From Prototheca cutis (taxonomy: Eukaryota; Chlorophyta; Trebouxiophyceae; Chlorellales; Chlorellaceae): a stretch of DNA of 64,000 nt. The position numbers and the translations under genes were made by a program. The notes beneath the pieces are model-generated. The model was not told the DNA's origin and searched no databases. It was given only the letters and a program-made list of their open reading frames with translations. How positions within the stretch are numbered: the first letter of the stretch is position 1; every line of letters starts with the position of its first letter. Location of the stretch: NCBI GenBank assembly GCA_002897115.2, contig BCIH01000002.1:1149721-1213720 (forward strand), read 5' to 3'. Below, piece by piece: positions 1 to 11,794 of this stretch.

Positions 1-3000
1 GTCCAAAGCACAGCAGTGCCGATGTGTCTTCCTCTAGTTCGGTGGCGCTGCGGTGGGGAGATCAGTGTGGTGTGGAGTGCCGTGTTACGTGGGGTAAACA
101 CAATTGTGTCTCTGAATGAACATACCACAACTCTGCAGGTGAGCTGCGTAACAATCTCGAGGCCACACCTGGACGTGGCCACGGGAGCACCCGGATGGCG
201 GCGGTGCGTCGAGGCAAACCTGTCTGCAGCCTGAAGGAGCGTCGCAAACGCCGCGGTCGCCGCCGCCGCGTCCTCACTGAGCAGTGCCTGGTGCAGGGCA
301 TGCTTCGACTCCGGCAACCCATTCTTCTGCAACTGTGGTGACCGCACCACCCTGTGGGATTTTGTGTGTGTGTGTGTGTGTTGTAACTGTGGGGATTCTG
401 CGGCGATCGTGTGTGGGGTGTGGGGTGGGTAGAAGAGGAAGGCAGATGTTGAACCTGCAGACCGAGAAGCCGCTCAGAAGCCGATGCCCCGAGCCGAATG
501 TGGACTCCCAAACTCCTCACCTGAGCCGGCGAGCGTGCTTGCAGATGGCCCGAACCAAAGGCAATGGAACGTCCATGCTAGGCTGGCCCAACTCAGCCGC
601 GATTGCACTGGCGTTCCGGTGAACTGTGTGGTGTCATGGGTGCGCTCACAATCGGTTGCATGAGAGTGCTGGAGTCTCGCATGGACCTAACAAAACTGCT
701 GTCACCAGGCACACCCAGCAAGGCACAACCATCGCCCCAGATTGACTCCAGCACAAATGGAAATTCTCATGATGCCTCGTGCACACCTGCGACTGCATCG
801 ATGTCGGCCTTAGTTCTGTAGATTCGTTGCAGTGCGAGAAACTGCTGTGAACCCGCATGCATGTCCGGAATAGTGCCCTGCATGCGTGCTTATGTGTGTG
901 TTTGAAGGAGCTGGTCGCATGCACCAGGGGAGGGTCCCCCTTCCATCGACGGAAAGAAAGGAGGCCCTGTGTCATGTCATGCACGGTGGTGCAACACAAG
1001 TGCACAAGGCAGGAGACTCCGGGAATGCATGCATGGAATCTTCTTCAGGGAGGACACACGGTCCCCAAAACCCACCTCAAGAGGGACACAGCCGCTGCTC
1101 TCTTGTTCCACAAACCGTCGCAGGGCGGCCACGCAAATCCAGAAAGGCTTTGACCCCGGATGCAGCTCCGTGCACTCGGGGTCTTCAAACAATCTCAGCA
1201 ACTCGGGCGCTGGATGGTGGGGCGGGGAGATGAGGGGGNTTTGGTTGGTCACAGGTGTGATTGGGCAGGGTGGTAACAGGAGGAGCTGGGGGGGACAAGC
1301 CACAGGATCAACACACTGCGTGGCAGGGCACTTTGGCTCTCCCTCCGCATGAACCAAGGCCCTCCGCTCAAGGCCTCACAGGGATTGCAGGATCCAGACC
1401 AGACGCGATGGGCATTGCTGATTGCTTCGGCAACGTTCTCCTCCTGCAGCGGGGATTATGTGATGTGTGACTCTGTTGATGGCAATTGCATCTGCGCACA
1501 ACTGTCTGGATCAACCAGCCGGGCCACCATTTCCCCCAAAAAAGACTGGCATGCGCTCCAATTCACACTTGCCTCGATGGGAACGCCGTCAACCTCGCGG
1601 TTCCAGGCCCGGAGGCGGTCCTTGAAGGCCTGTCTATCGGCGGCCGTGGCCGGCAGCGACCCCACATGCTCTCCACGCCAGTCAGCGGCCGCCCGGGTCA
1701 GAAGCAATGCGTACGGCACGTGGTCGCGCCAGCTGTCGTCGGCCATCAGACCGTCCACGGCCGCCGCAGCCTGTTCCAGTTCGGGCCATGGACTGGCCAG
1801 CCTGTGTTTTTTTGTTGAGTGTGTGGACATGAAAACACAGTCAGTATTGGCAACACATGGTGTTCTTGGGTTTGAAGAATCATCAAAAGAGGCTTTTCAG
1901 TTCAAGCATGCCATGCAGAATGCAATCCCTGCACCTGAGATCCTCGATGGCATTCTCCGGCTTGGCATCCACGACGCAGTGCTCTCGCACAGAGACCTGC
2001 GGCACCACAGTATTGATGGGTTTTCAGGTGCGATCCCATGGCCATGTATGATGAAGGTGACTCCTGCCCAGGACCCCCCAGCACTGTCAGCTGTTCAAGT
2101 TGCGCGAAAAGCCCGTTGAGGAGGCATATGCACCCTAACAAATCCCCCATCCGTCCACCCATCCATTTGTCGATAACACACACGCGCACACACACACACG
2201 TGCACACACACACCGTGATGCTGCCCAGGAGACCGTATGATCGAAGGAGGATCAGGGGAATGTCCCTTGACCTGCAAATCTCGCTCAGGGCCGCGGCGGT
2301 CTTGCAGTCCAACTGCAGTGCGTGATGGGATCATTGTCACCTGAGTCATGAGCATTCGCATGGGGTCTGTATCTCTACCGCAAATGCAACGGGGCACCGG
2401 GCATAGGAGTAAGCTGCACCTGCGACGCAGCATGGCATCTGGAGACCCCAACCCCCAAAACAAATTTCCCAACAGTCGGCATGCCTGGGCACTGATGACG
2501 AGATCAAACTCGTAAAAGAAAGTGGGATTGTTGGCAATGATGTTGGACGGCTGCTCCAGCACGAAATGCCCTCCCACAGTCTCGTTCAGCTCCTTCAGGC
2601 CCTCTGTGCAGTGGGAAGGCTGACATACTCTCATATCTCAAGGTCAGTATCGCAAACATAACATTCGGTCCTGCCAACCCCCCCCCCCCCACACACACAC
2701 ACACCTGTGACTGCCTCTGCCCTTGGCCTGCCAAGGGCTTCCCTGCTGATCATGAAGTTGTTGCCTAGATCCTCTGGCTGAACGGCGGCGCCATCCACGA
2801 CACAAAAGGATCTGATGCCGCCGAGCACAAGGTTCTTCAGGGCCTCTGCCCCAGTTGGGCCGGCATGCAGCAAGCAGATCGAGGCCTTTTCAAGGGCATC
2901 CTGGCCCTCCGCGCCCCAGATGCGGATACCCCGGTCGTAGCGCACTCGAGGCGCCTCCCCGGCAGAGCCCTGCATCTGGGTGCTGCTGGAAGAAGGCGAC

Positions 3001-3014
3001 CCGGCAGACCCCAT
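1..3014 (-). CDS. NAE1: NEDD8-activating enzyme E1 regulatory subunit (NAE1/AXR1/APPBP1), 3' end off the window
   Basis: Regulatory half of the heterodimeric E1 that activates NEDD8 for cullin neddylation. Exons read from right to left. Seen well are 2705-3014 (N-terminal adenylation fold, with RYDRGIRIWGAEGQDALEKA), 2485-2603 (FFYEFDLVISAQ), 2214-2312 (IPLILLRSYGLLGSIT), 1935-1996 (VREHCVVDAKPENAIEDLR) and ~1573-1801. Later blocks lie near 1443, 1210-1080 (PGSKPFWICVAALRRFVEQE), 880-790 (GTIPDMHAG and LALQRIYRTKA), 620-525 and 325-165 (LLQAADRFASTHRRHPG). These follow the order of the NAE1 family. The ATG at 3014 is the first in frame, but an upstream GTG-led extension is open. The last C-terminal exons are outside the window. 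The intron after 2485 uses a GC donor. It is divergent from the FAM114-like gene ~370 bp away. Confidence 0.88.
2178..2216. repeat. CA-dinucleotide microsatellite inside a NAE1 intron
   Basis: An imperfect CA/GCA repeat starts next to the donor site of the exon ending at 2214. On the gene strand it reads GTGTGTG. It produces spurious Cys/Val open frames. Confidence 0.8.
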
Positions 3015-3386
3015 TGATCGCCGGGAGACGCCCGAGTTCGGGCCTCCCAACACTTTACAGAATCAGATCATGGATTGTCAAGTCAGAATACATGGGCGCT
3101 GGAGCGGGGCATCGCAAAAAAATCGTGCTGGGATGGGCGCCATCCGGAATGTCATTCCTAGGGGGTCCTCGAGTGCAAACCATGACGCGATGCAGGAGCG
3201 GACCGATATCAGAATCACCGGTTCCCGCGGGAGACAGGCAAATGCATGGCGTCGCCAGAACACCCAAAAGGGTATGTTCTATCGGCCCAGGCGTTCAAGG
3301 GGACTCGCTTCGTGGCACCGGTGCCCTGGGTGCTTGGACGGATCACTTCCTTTTGAACCTCCCCCGGGGACGCCTAGGTGGCTGCT

Positions 3387-5757
3387 ATGGGTCCCAGGGC
3401 TAGTCCTGATGGGGACAAACCAGGATCTGTGCCTGGGTATGACGTTTTTGAAGAGGAGGGTGGTCTGGACAGCTGGGATGAGGTGCCTCGGCCGCCTAGC
3501 GTCCGGTCTTTAGCCCCTTCGGTGACGAGTCACTCTGCCGGCCCCGAATCCCGCGCGGAGTCCCAGGGATCCTCTCCTGTTCAAAAGCACATCAGGAAGG
3601 GTCTGGAGGACGTTCCCGGGGACTCGGCGGCCTTTGGACCGAGAGCGAGCTCGCCCGCCCTGCCGCCAGCCCTGCCACCCCCTTCCCAGCCACCAGCAAG
3701 TGCCGGCCAGGAGAAGCCTGGGCCCAAACCGATCGTGCGGCGCGGGGCGCGGCCTGGGAGGGGCAAGCTCGGCATCACACGAGTGCAGCCTGGCTCCGTT
3801 CCGACGACAGCAGGCGGCAGCCACCCAGAGCCGGACGTCCCGGCAGCGTGTCAGGCCCCAGCCGGGCCACAGGCAGCCGAGGGGGACGAGGTGGTGATGG
3901 ACACTGCAGCGCCCCAGCGTCGATTGGGTGGTGCTCCATCGGCATGCCACCGAGGCCAGAGGCTTGCTGTTGGATCGAGGACCTCTGGAGCCAATGCCGC
4001 CACACGTCTTTCCAAAGGAGAGTTGCCATCAACGTTGGCAGCTGCAGGCAGCACAGGGGAGTCTGAACGGAGGGCTTACAACAGCAGCAGTGTTGTGGGC
4101 CCATCAGCCGCTACCGATGAAACCGTGCCATCAGCCGACGCTGCTGGTGGTTGGAGGGGCTGGGGCACCCTGGCCCGCCTGAGGGAGACGGTGAGGAGCG
4201 CGGCGGCGACGGCGGTGACGGATGTCAGTCAGCTGACCACCAGCTTCCAGGAGGTGCTGAAAGAAATCGCGGCGGAGGACGGCGACATGGACGGAAAGAC
4301 GATGGGAGAGCCGGTTGGCGCACCATCGATGGCCCCGCAGCCATCGAGACATCATCCTGGGGTTTCAGAAGAAGAAGAAACCGCTTGCACCGTGCTGTCC
4401 CCTGGCCAAAGTGCCAAGCGTGAGGCGATCCTGGCTCGACTGCAGGGCCGAGAACCGGCGCTGGCTTCCCGCCTTCAGGCCGTGGACGAACGTGTGAGTC
4501 GCGTGACGCAGGAGGCCGGTGCAGCGCTTTCTTCGCTCTGGGCCTGGGGCGCCGGCGTAGTGGAAGACGTCGAAGAGGAGGAGGAGCAAGGCGGTGGTCA
4601 CGCCGGAAGCGAGGGAGATGAGGCCGAGCACCAAAGCGGTGCTCACACGGCGACTCCCCCTGCAGCCGCCGCCGAAACGACTGGTGGTCTGTTTGGCGCC
4701 CTCCGTGCGACTGCACGGCAGCTTCTGCAGGAGGCTGTGGGCGACGACGCCGACGATGCTGGGTCGCCAGGGTCAAAATACAGTGTCCCCTCAACACACG
4801 GTGGACGTCCGGGTACGGAACAACTCAACTTGGAGCAGTGCCTGTTCATCTACGGGGGAACGCAAGCCCGAGAGGAGCTAGAGTCCCTGGGCGCCGAGTG
4901 CTCTCGTCAGGGCGCCCGTGCACTGGAGCGCTTGACCCCAGAAACCCGTGCCAGCGTGGAGGCCACGCTTCGTGAGCTGGCAGCCGCGCTGGCCCCGGAG
5001 CGCCTGCTGGAGGGCGAGGGCGCGGAGCGGGCCGAGCAGCCGCGGAGTGCGGCTTTGGAAAGGGGGCATGCTCCCCTCCGTGACGCCGCCGAGGCTGCGA
5101 TTGACGCAATCGCCGAGGCCGCAAACGACCGGAAAGCCTGTCACATCGCAGGTCTGCAGGTTGGGGTCAGTGCATATTTTGTGTGTTGGGTGGTGGGGCA
5201 TGGAGTCGCAATCACAAACACTCACCAAACTCTTCCACTAACTGCAAAACAAATAATCTACAGGCACAAAAGCATTGGCAGAGGTTGCGAGCCTGGGCAT
5301 GGAACGGACGCTGAGCCTTGCCCGCAGCGTGCGCCAGAGCGCCCGCGCCCGTCGGCCCAGCGATGACGGCATTGCGTGGCCGGCGGCTCCGGCGGCTGCA
5401 GCCGCGCTGCTTCATCGGGAAGCGCGTTGTGCACTGCAGGAGCTGGACGGCGTGCGCACAGCGCTCGAAGCCACCATGGAAGGATTGGCGGGAGAAACAG
5501 CGGCGGCGCAGAGCGGTACCGCTGGCCCTGAGGAGGTCGGTGGTGACACGCAGCGTCAAGTGGCGACGGAGAAGCGCGACGATGCCAGTGGTCGAGTCAA
5601 ACCACAGGCCCCAGAAAGCAGCACCACTACCCAGAGAAACGACATGGCCACCTGTGCGGCACAGTGTCGAATGCAGGTGGCCGAGTGCCTCGCGCTGGCG
5701 GCGCCCGTAGTGTGGTGGGCCTGCGCAGTCTACCCAGCCGTCCTGGCGGCACGGTGA
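3387..5757 (+). CDS. FAM114-like (DUF719) protein
   Basis: Two exons, 3387-5151 and 5264-5757, give 752 residues; the intron 5152-5263 is in phase (G|GC codon). The N-terminal half is disordered and rich in Pro, Ala and Ser. The middle carries GGWRGWGTLARLRETVRSAA, which resembles the Gly-Trp block plus amphipathic helix of FAM114/NOXP20 proteins. The C-terminal half has FIYGGTQAREELESLG and, after the intron, GMERTLSLARSVRQSA, matching the usual order of the DUF719 region. FAM114 proteins are Golgi-associated Rab effectors in animals; that role here is inference. The ATG at 3387 is the first in frame, nine bases inside an open GTG-led extension. An acidic run of Glu lies near 4570. Confidence 0.6.
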
Positions 5758-7042
5758 TGCATCACCCCCTCTGGGGGTTGTTATCCCCCGGTCCAGGTCC
5801 TCTTAATATGTGCACGTGTGCATGCATGTGCGGGCCCCCCCCCCCCTTCCTCCCCCTTTCGTGCACACGCACGAAAACAAACACGTTCTCCACACGACTT
5901 TGTACTGTTTCCATCATCATCATTTAAGAAAACAACCTACCCGCTTTACGTCATATTAATAATGCCGATGCTTCCCTTGCAGGATGCATTCATGCACTCT
6001 CCCGGGACTGTCAAACTCCATCCCCAAGTGGTTGACCTGGGAACCTCAAAATAACACACCACTCTTCACGGGCAGGGGGATTACAGTTCACCAGAGGTGT
6101 GAAGGGTAAAAAACGTATCCTGTGTTCCGTTCAGGACGTCTGGTGAAACAGAGTGCGAAGCGCGTCCAGCACAAGGGCATTCCCATCGCTCCTGTGAGGG
6201 GCAGGGAACGATGTCGCAAGGGGGGGCCAAGCAACGCAGACAGGTCACATACAAGAGCCTCATGCGGCACAATTTGCAGGGGCACATCGCCCCGGTCAAG
6301 GGTGGAGGAGCGGATAGACGGACGGGAGTGGGGGGGGAGTCGAAGGGAAACAGTCGCTACTCTGCGATGAGGGGTACACGCACACGTAAATATCGGCTGA
6401 TATTTTCTTAGGAAAATTGTTCTGCTGCGGCGCCTTGCCACTGCTGGGGATGGTGGAGGGGGCCGGCCCCCGAAAGAGAGAGTGAGAGACAGAGAAGCTC
6501 TGGGTGGGTGGGAATAAATGCTCAAGCGCGCTTGGGCCCACGGACGTTCATTCCAGCGCTCGGCCGGTGCAGGACAAATATCTGATGCAGCTGTTGGGTC
6601 GATGACGACCACATTCATCTCAAAAGGTTTCCTGCGCAGCACCACAGTTCTTCCGGTGCAAGTGACCAGGTGCTGCGCTCTCGGCGAGTCACTCGAGCAG
6701 GGCGGGAGGGATGGGAACCGGGGTCCCTCCTCTGCCGGCGCCGAGGGCTGTGCGAGGCACCGGGCCGCGCTTTCTTACTTCACGGTTGACATCGATAGGC
6801 CTCGATGCTCGTTCCCTCGGATATCAGGACAAGCGGCGCCTGGCGCCGCCCTTTGTTCGCTCTCGCACTGCCACGAAATATCGCGGGACGTGCAGCCACC
6901 CCGCTGTTTCGCAGCACATGCAGTCCACAATCAATCCCTTGGTTCAAGGGTGCTTGGGGAAACGGCTGCCATTGGCACCGCCGGGCGCGAGAGAATCCAC
7001 GTGGCCTCGTTCTCACACAGACAGTGCTTCTCATCTTCCTCC
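5758..7042. other. Intergenic stretch without a recognised gene
   Basis: Lies between the stop codons of the convergent FAM114-like and subtilase genes. It holds a short poly-C run near 5838 and a minus-strand frame (6088-6645) without family motifs. Parts may be 3' untranslated sequence of either neighbour. I see no RNA gene or conserved protein here. Confidence 0.5.
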
Positions 7043-9392
7043 TCAGGGTCCACTCGCCGCCATGACTGATGAGCTGGCGTCGAGAACACGGGAGTAGAGG
7101 ACGATGTTTGGCGTGGACGATGCCAGAAGTGAGGGGTTGATGGTCCCTCGGTCCGCCGCGTTGAGGATGGCCGACATGACTTCGGAGGGCTTGGCCTGGG
7201 GGTAGACCTCGAGGTATGTCGCGGCTACGCCGGCCACATGGGGCACGGCCATGCTCGTCCCCGAGGCATAGGTGTACGACGAGTTGTTGACCACAGAACA
7301 GCGTGCGGCGCCGCCGCAGGCCGAGTAAATGTCCACCCCGGGGGCAAACAACTTGACGCAGGGCCCCGTGTTGGTCCACTGGTACAGCGTGTCGGGCTGC
7401 GAGGTGCTGCTGTCATTGTAGCGTGCAGCAACGTTGCTGGCGGCGACAGTCAGGGCGACCCCCACGTTCGCAGGGGCAACGTAGCATGCGTCGACGGCAG
7501 AGTTGCCTGCGGCGACGACGACGGTGATCCCATGGTCGTTGACTAGACTGGTCACAGCGTCCTCCAGCACCCGCGACCACGACCCGACTTGGATGCCCAG
7601 GGACAGGGTGACCACCGCGGGGGCCCGGTGATTTGTCGCGACCCAGTCCAGTGCCGCCACCGTGTTGCTGATGGTCCCCGACCCCTCGCAGTCCAGGATG
7701 CGCACCGACACAACGTTTGCGTCCTTGGCCACGCCGACGGAAAGACCGACGGCGGTGCCAGCGACGTGTGTGCCGTGGCCATCGCAGTCCATGCAGTCGC
7801 TGTCGCCGTCGATGAAATCCCAGCCGTACGATGCACGGCTGGCACCGCCGTCCCACGTGCCAAACTCCTGGTGGTCCTTGATGATGCCAGAGTCCACCAC
7901 GTAAACTGTCGTCCCATTGCCCGTGCCACGGGTAGACGTCGTGCCAAACTGGTACTCGCGGTTTAGTGGCAGGCCCCGCTGGTCGATGCGATCCAGGTTC
8001 CACAACTGGTCGATGTCCAAAGGCTGTGTCTTCGTGCCATCGCTGAACATCGAAACCGTTGGGGCCCCCGTGACCATGTCAAAGGCTACGGGAGGACCCT
8101 GCGCGCCCGACGTCTTTGTCGACTCTGCGTTTGTGTTCATGTGTTTTGGGGGAGTGTCGGTACAAGGAGCCTGCCCGCAGTTTCTTGCATTGGATCCTCG
8201 TGTTACTCATAATCTCGCAATCTCGGTGCTCCAACCCCATCAAAATGCTTGCCTTCAAAAGAGTGCATCTGCGGCACAGGGGTGGCGCCGTCCTCTGCGG
8301 TCACCGTCTGCTGCATCCGCCGAGAGCGACCGCGGCCGCCGCGCAATGCTGCCTGCTGCTGCTGCTGCTGCTGCTGCTTCTGCTTCTGCTGCCGTTCCAG
8401 ACCAGGGAACTCGACCGGGTGCCAAAAACCGTCGTCTTCCGCCTTGTGCACCACCTGGTTCTCCTCCTCGTAGTACACCTGTCGAAATGACCCAGTGGAG
8501 AAGGAGCACCTTGTTTGTAAGTAACATACGACACTCCAGGTGCCCTTCCCCGCATCAGCCCGACAGCCTCACCCCCGATTGCAACGCAAAGCGATGCTCA
8601 CCGCTCCAGGCAGGCACTTTTGGACGCGGGCCAGATCATCCTTGCTGACTGTGCCGCTGAAACCTGTGGAGATGGGTGGCAATGGCAATGTCTGTGCGTC
8701 AAGCAATCCAGTGGCTCAAGCCAAGGCTGCGTCAAGAGAAGCATCCCCTCGGCAGCTGGGGCCCTTGGAGGCGTGCTCCCCGCTGTTTCCAAGGCGTGTG
8801 GCCTCACACGACCAACGAGATATGGTCACACCATTCACACCCAGCAGCATACCGTGCACGGTCTTGGAAAAGATGTGGGTGCAGAGGTTAGGCATGTGGC
8901 ACTCGCTGCCCAGGCCAAAGGCCCGGCCCAAGGTGGCAAAAGTGAGTTTGCTCGGGTGGCACATGATGTTCAGCTTGGTCACGTAGGATCGGTTCTGCAT
9001 GATATTGAATCGTTTGAAGGAGTGAAAACGTTAGAAGGCAGAGGCATTGGCACGTGGAGGAGTCTGCAGACCACCAGAGACACCTTCAGGCTAGGGCTCC
9101 TTCCCGAACATCCTGGCTGGGCTGAAGCCGCGAAGCCGGGCAGGCGGCCTCCCAACATCCGGACAGCCGAGTGCACCCAAGCGCAGGTCTCTCGCGCCCT
9201 TCCCAGCTCCATACTCACATTAAAGACAACAATGAGGTCGATGGTGCCGTTCGTGCCGGTAATGGCATTCTGGGCCGAGCCTTCGTCACTGTCCTCGTGG
9301 ACAAACCAGCCGGGCCAGAACGGCCCAGCCCTGGCCAGGGTGGCGCATGCCAGTAGAATGACAGCGATGTCCAGAGTCCTGGAGCGCGGCAT
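7043..9392 (-). CDS. Secreted subtilisin-like serine protease (proteinase K type, S8A) with I9 propeptide
   Basis: Exons in gene order: 9219-9392 (signal peptide MPRSRTLDIAVILLACATLA, then DLIVVFN of the I9 inhibitor domain), 8853-8994, 8602-8663 (GFSGTVSKDDLARVQKCLPG), 8305-8478 (VYYEEENQVVH, ending the prodomain and followed by a Gln-rich run), and ~8113-7043 for the catalytic domain. The triad is visible: Asp in VYVVDSGI, His in HGTHVAGT, Ser in GTSMAVPHVAG, with oxyanion Asn in AAGNSAVDAC. The last acceptor could be at 8124 or 8113; 8113 keeps phase. No P-domain or membrane anchor follows. Likely a secreted or vacuolar/lysosomal protease made as a zymogen. Confidence 0.9.
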
Positions 9393-10067
9393 GGCGGCGA
9401 CCGAGCTCCTGGGCAGTGGGTACCGCTACCTTCGGGCCGACTCCAGAAGGTGCGCAAGCTGTCCCGTCCCTCAGCGGCTTTGAACTGGGGGCCGACGGGA
9501 TAATCCTTTCGGTATGAGCCCACCCAATACCTCTCAGAACACCATTATAACGCCAAGGGATGCCAAACGAGGGGCCGCGCAGCACCTGCCGTGTCAGAAC
9601 GGGTCTCGTGCACGCTGGTCCCGTCGACACGGGGGCGGGGAGGTGGCCAAAGCACTACCACCACAGCGCAGGGTTGTTTTCAGTCCGTGTTTTCAACCAA
9701 AATTACTATTGTGGTCGAAATACTCCTCGGTTCAGGCAAGTACGGGCACATGCACAACGCGCTGGTGAGGTGAACACATGGACACCTCGGGTATTGATCC
9801 CGGAGTTGACACTCCCCCGTGATCTCGTGGGAGGCACAGGGCCCTCGCAAACAATCGGAAACACGGGCAAGGTCGGCAACCTCCGTGTTTGGAACACTTC
9901 AATACACGCGTCCGCACCCATTTGTAACATGGTATGGGGGATGGCCTGCACTGTATTCAGTCCCCTGGGGACCCGGCTGCAGTCGGGGCGCTCCCATGGG
10001 GCCGAGGGGCGAAGCGCACCTGTTCCAAAACGTGACGCGGCTTCCGCTCAAAGCTCGTACGAGCGCC
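9393..10067. other. Intergenic stretch without a recognised gene
   Basis: Lies upstream of the subtilase start and downstream of the TMEM42-like stop. No frame on either strand shows a family motif. It should hold the subtilase promoter; I see no convincing TATA element. Confidence 0.5.
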
Positions 10068-10740
10068 TCAGGATTGCTTGTTCTTCGATCTCCTTGCCGC
10101 TCCGATTAACAACGCCTGCACGCCTGCACAAAGCGTGCGGTGAAACCGGGGGTGATCAACCAGACAGTTGTAGCATGTGGACCCCAGCGGGTGGTGAGCC
10201 CACATCTGTCCAAGGGGCCACCACCAACCACCTGCAGTCATGAGCGCGGTGCCAACCCACCACCGTGTGGACAGGCGCTCCTGGAACAGCAGCGAACCAA
10301 GGAACCCACTGATCGCAATGTTTGTAGTGTTGCATGCCGCGGTGGCGACGAGGGACGACGTGGTGGGGAGCGCCCTGTGGAAGAGCGCTAGCCCTAGCAC
10401 ATTGCACTGACACCATGGGAGGGGAAAGAGGAATGCATTATTTACTGTGGTTCTGGCCTTGCACAACTACGGCAGCAAGCACGCAGCCAGTGGACAGCCG
10501 TTTGCGCGGCCCATGGACCCCAGCATACGGTATGGGTACGGGTGTCCAAAATGCCACCCCGTCCACCCCGTTGGCGATGGCCACCGCCCAGAGCCCCCGC
10601 ACCCCGATCAGCAGCGCGTAGCACACGATCTTCAGCGGAAGGTTCCCATTGCTGGATCCTGCCAGCTTGCCGAACACGGGGCCCAGTGCGCCGAACACCC
10701 CACCCGCTCCCAGAGCAGCTGCCGTGCGAAGCCTGTCCAT
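10068..10740 (-). CDS. TMEM42: TMEM42-like small EamA-fold membrane protein
   Basis: Three exons, 10567-10740, 10232-10406 and 10068-10123, join in phase to 134 residues. Hydrophobic helices start at GAGGVFGALGPVFGKLAG and KIVCYALLIGVRGLWAVAIANG. The diagnostic stretch is ALPTTSSLVATAACNTTN, then ISGFLGSLLFQERL and WWVGTALMTAGGVQALLIG, which matches the single-EamA-repeat TMEM42 family along its length. The C-terminus is basic (AARRSKNKQS), as in the family. Substrate and compartment are unknown. The start ATG opens directly into the first helix. Confidence 0.75.
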
Positions 10741-11794
10741 GGACCTCAGTTGGCCATCTGGGCAGGCCCGACCGACCTTGGCGCTGGAGCGATCTCACTG
10801 GTTTCTACCAGCAATTCATGGTAGATTTGTCTATCCTTGTAACAACGGAATCGCCGGACATGGGTTTTGTGAGATCTCCCCTTTGGTGGATTATGGCTAC
10901 GGCAGCCTCGCCATGAATTCCCGTTCCAGCCGTTCCGGCCCTCCCGTGCCGCACCCCCTCGTCCCGCACCACAAAAATGCTTATTCGACACCCAGACAAC
11001 AGTGCATGATCAGAACCCCGCCAGAACGGAGCATACTTGCGGGCAATCACTCTTCGAAGTTCGCGTGGGGGGGCGCAGCCGTGGAGGTCGCGCCCACTAG
11101 ACGGCGCGTACAGGCCCTCACGGTGATTGTTAACTCCAGAAATAAATAGGATATACCTTCTTATATGATATAGTACACAACTTGGTGCTGTTTATGTGCA
11201 GTTATTTCGGTTCCCCGGCAGGCCGCCGCAAGGCCTTTGTCCGCGAGCCAGGCGGAGGTGCTCAACGGAAACCCGGGAGCCTAGATCAGTCCCAGTCTGG
11301 ACCCCCTGAACAAGCGCTTTCCGGGGTTTCCAAAAAACAGCCTCCCAACCATGCTTGCATGTACATGTTAAATGGTGCCCAGTCAAGGCAAGGGAAGCAA
11401 TGAACAATCAATGGCTTGTTGGCAGCTCAGTCTGGGAGCCAGCTTCAAGATCCACAGTGGGCAGTGCACGGGCCACCGTTTGTTTGGGCATCCATTGTCG
11501 CACTACATGACCCCATGCTCTAGGTGGATGAACGCTCAGCTGGTCTGACATGGTGCGGAGCTGTGATGTGGAAGTGGGTGAACCGCCCGGGTCTTGGAAA
11601 ACCTGGGACTGCCAACTCTGAATGACGGCAAAGATGTCATCCAAACTCAGGTGGTGCTAGGACGTGCGGTACCCCTGTAGGGGTCTGATAAAGTTCTCGA
11701 AATTCCCATTGACTGAGTTGGCGGGGCATTGCGAGTTTGGGCCCTGCAGCCTGAATTCATTGAAGGCAGGTAGACTCTCTTTCGATTACACTGG
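10741..11794. other. Intergenic stretch without a recognised gene
   Basis: Lies between the TMEM42-like start and the prohibitin stop, both on the minus strand. Several short frames exist on both strands but none carries a family motif. An AT-richer patch at ~11130-11180 stands out in an otherwise GC-rich region and may mark a promoter or 3' end. Confidence 0.45.

Noticed and set aside
6088..6645. Minus-strand 185-codon frame as a gene
   Set aside because: No motif, no plausible splice structure, and Pro/Ser/Arg-rich translation typical of noncoding GC-rich DNA.
7413..8003. Minus-strand 196-codon frame
   Set aside because: Alternate frame of the subtilase catalytic exon; the catalytic motifs are in the other frame.
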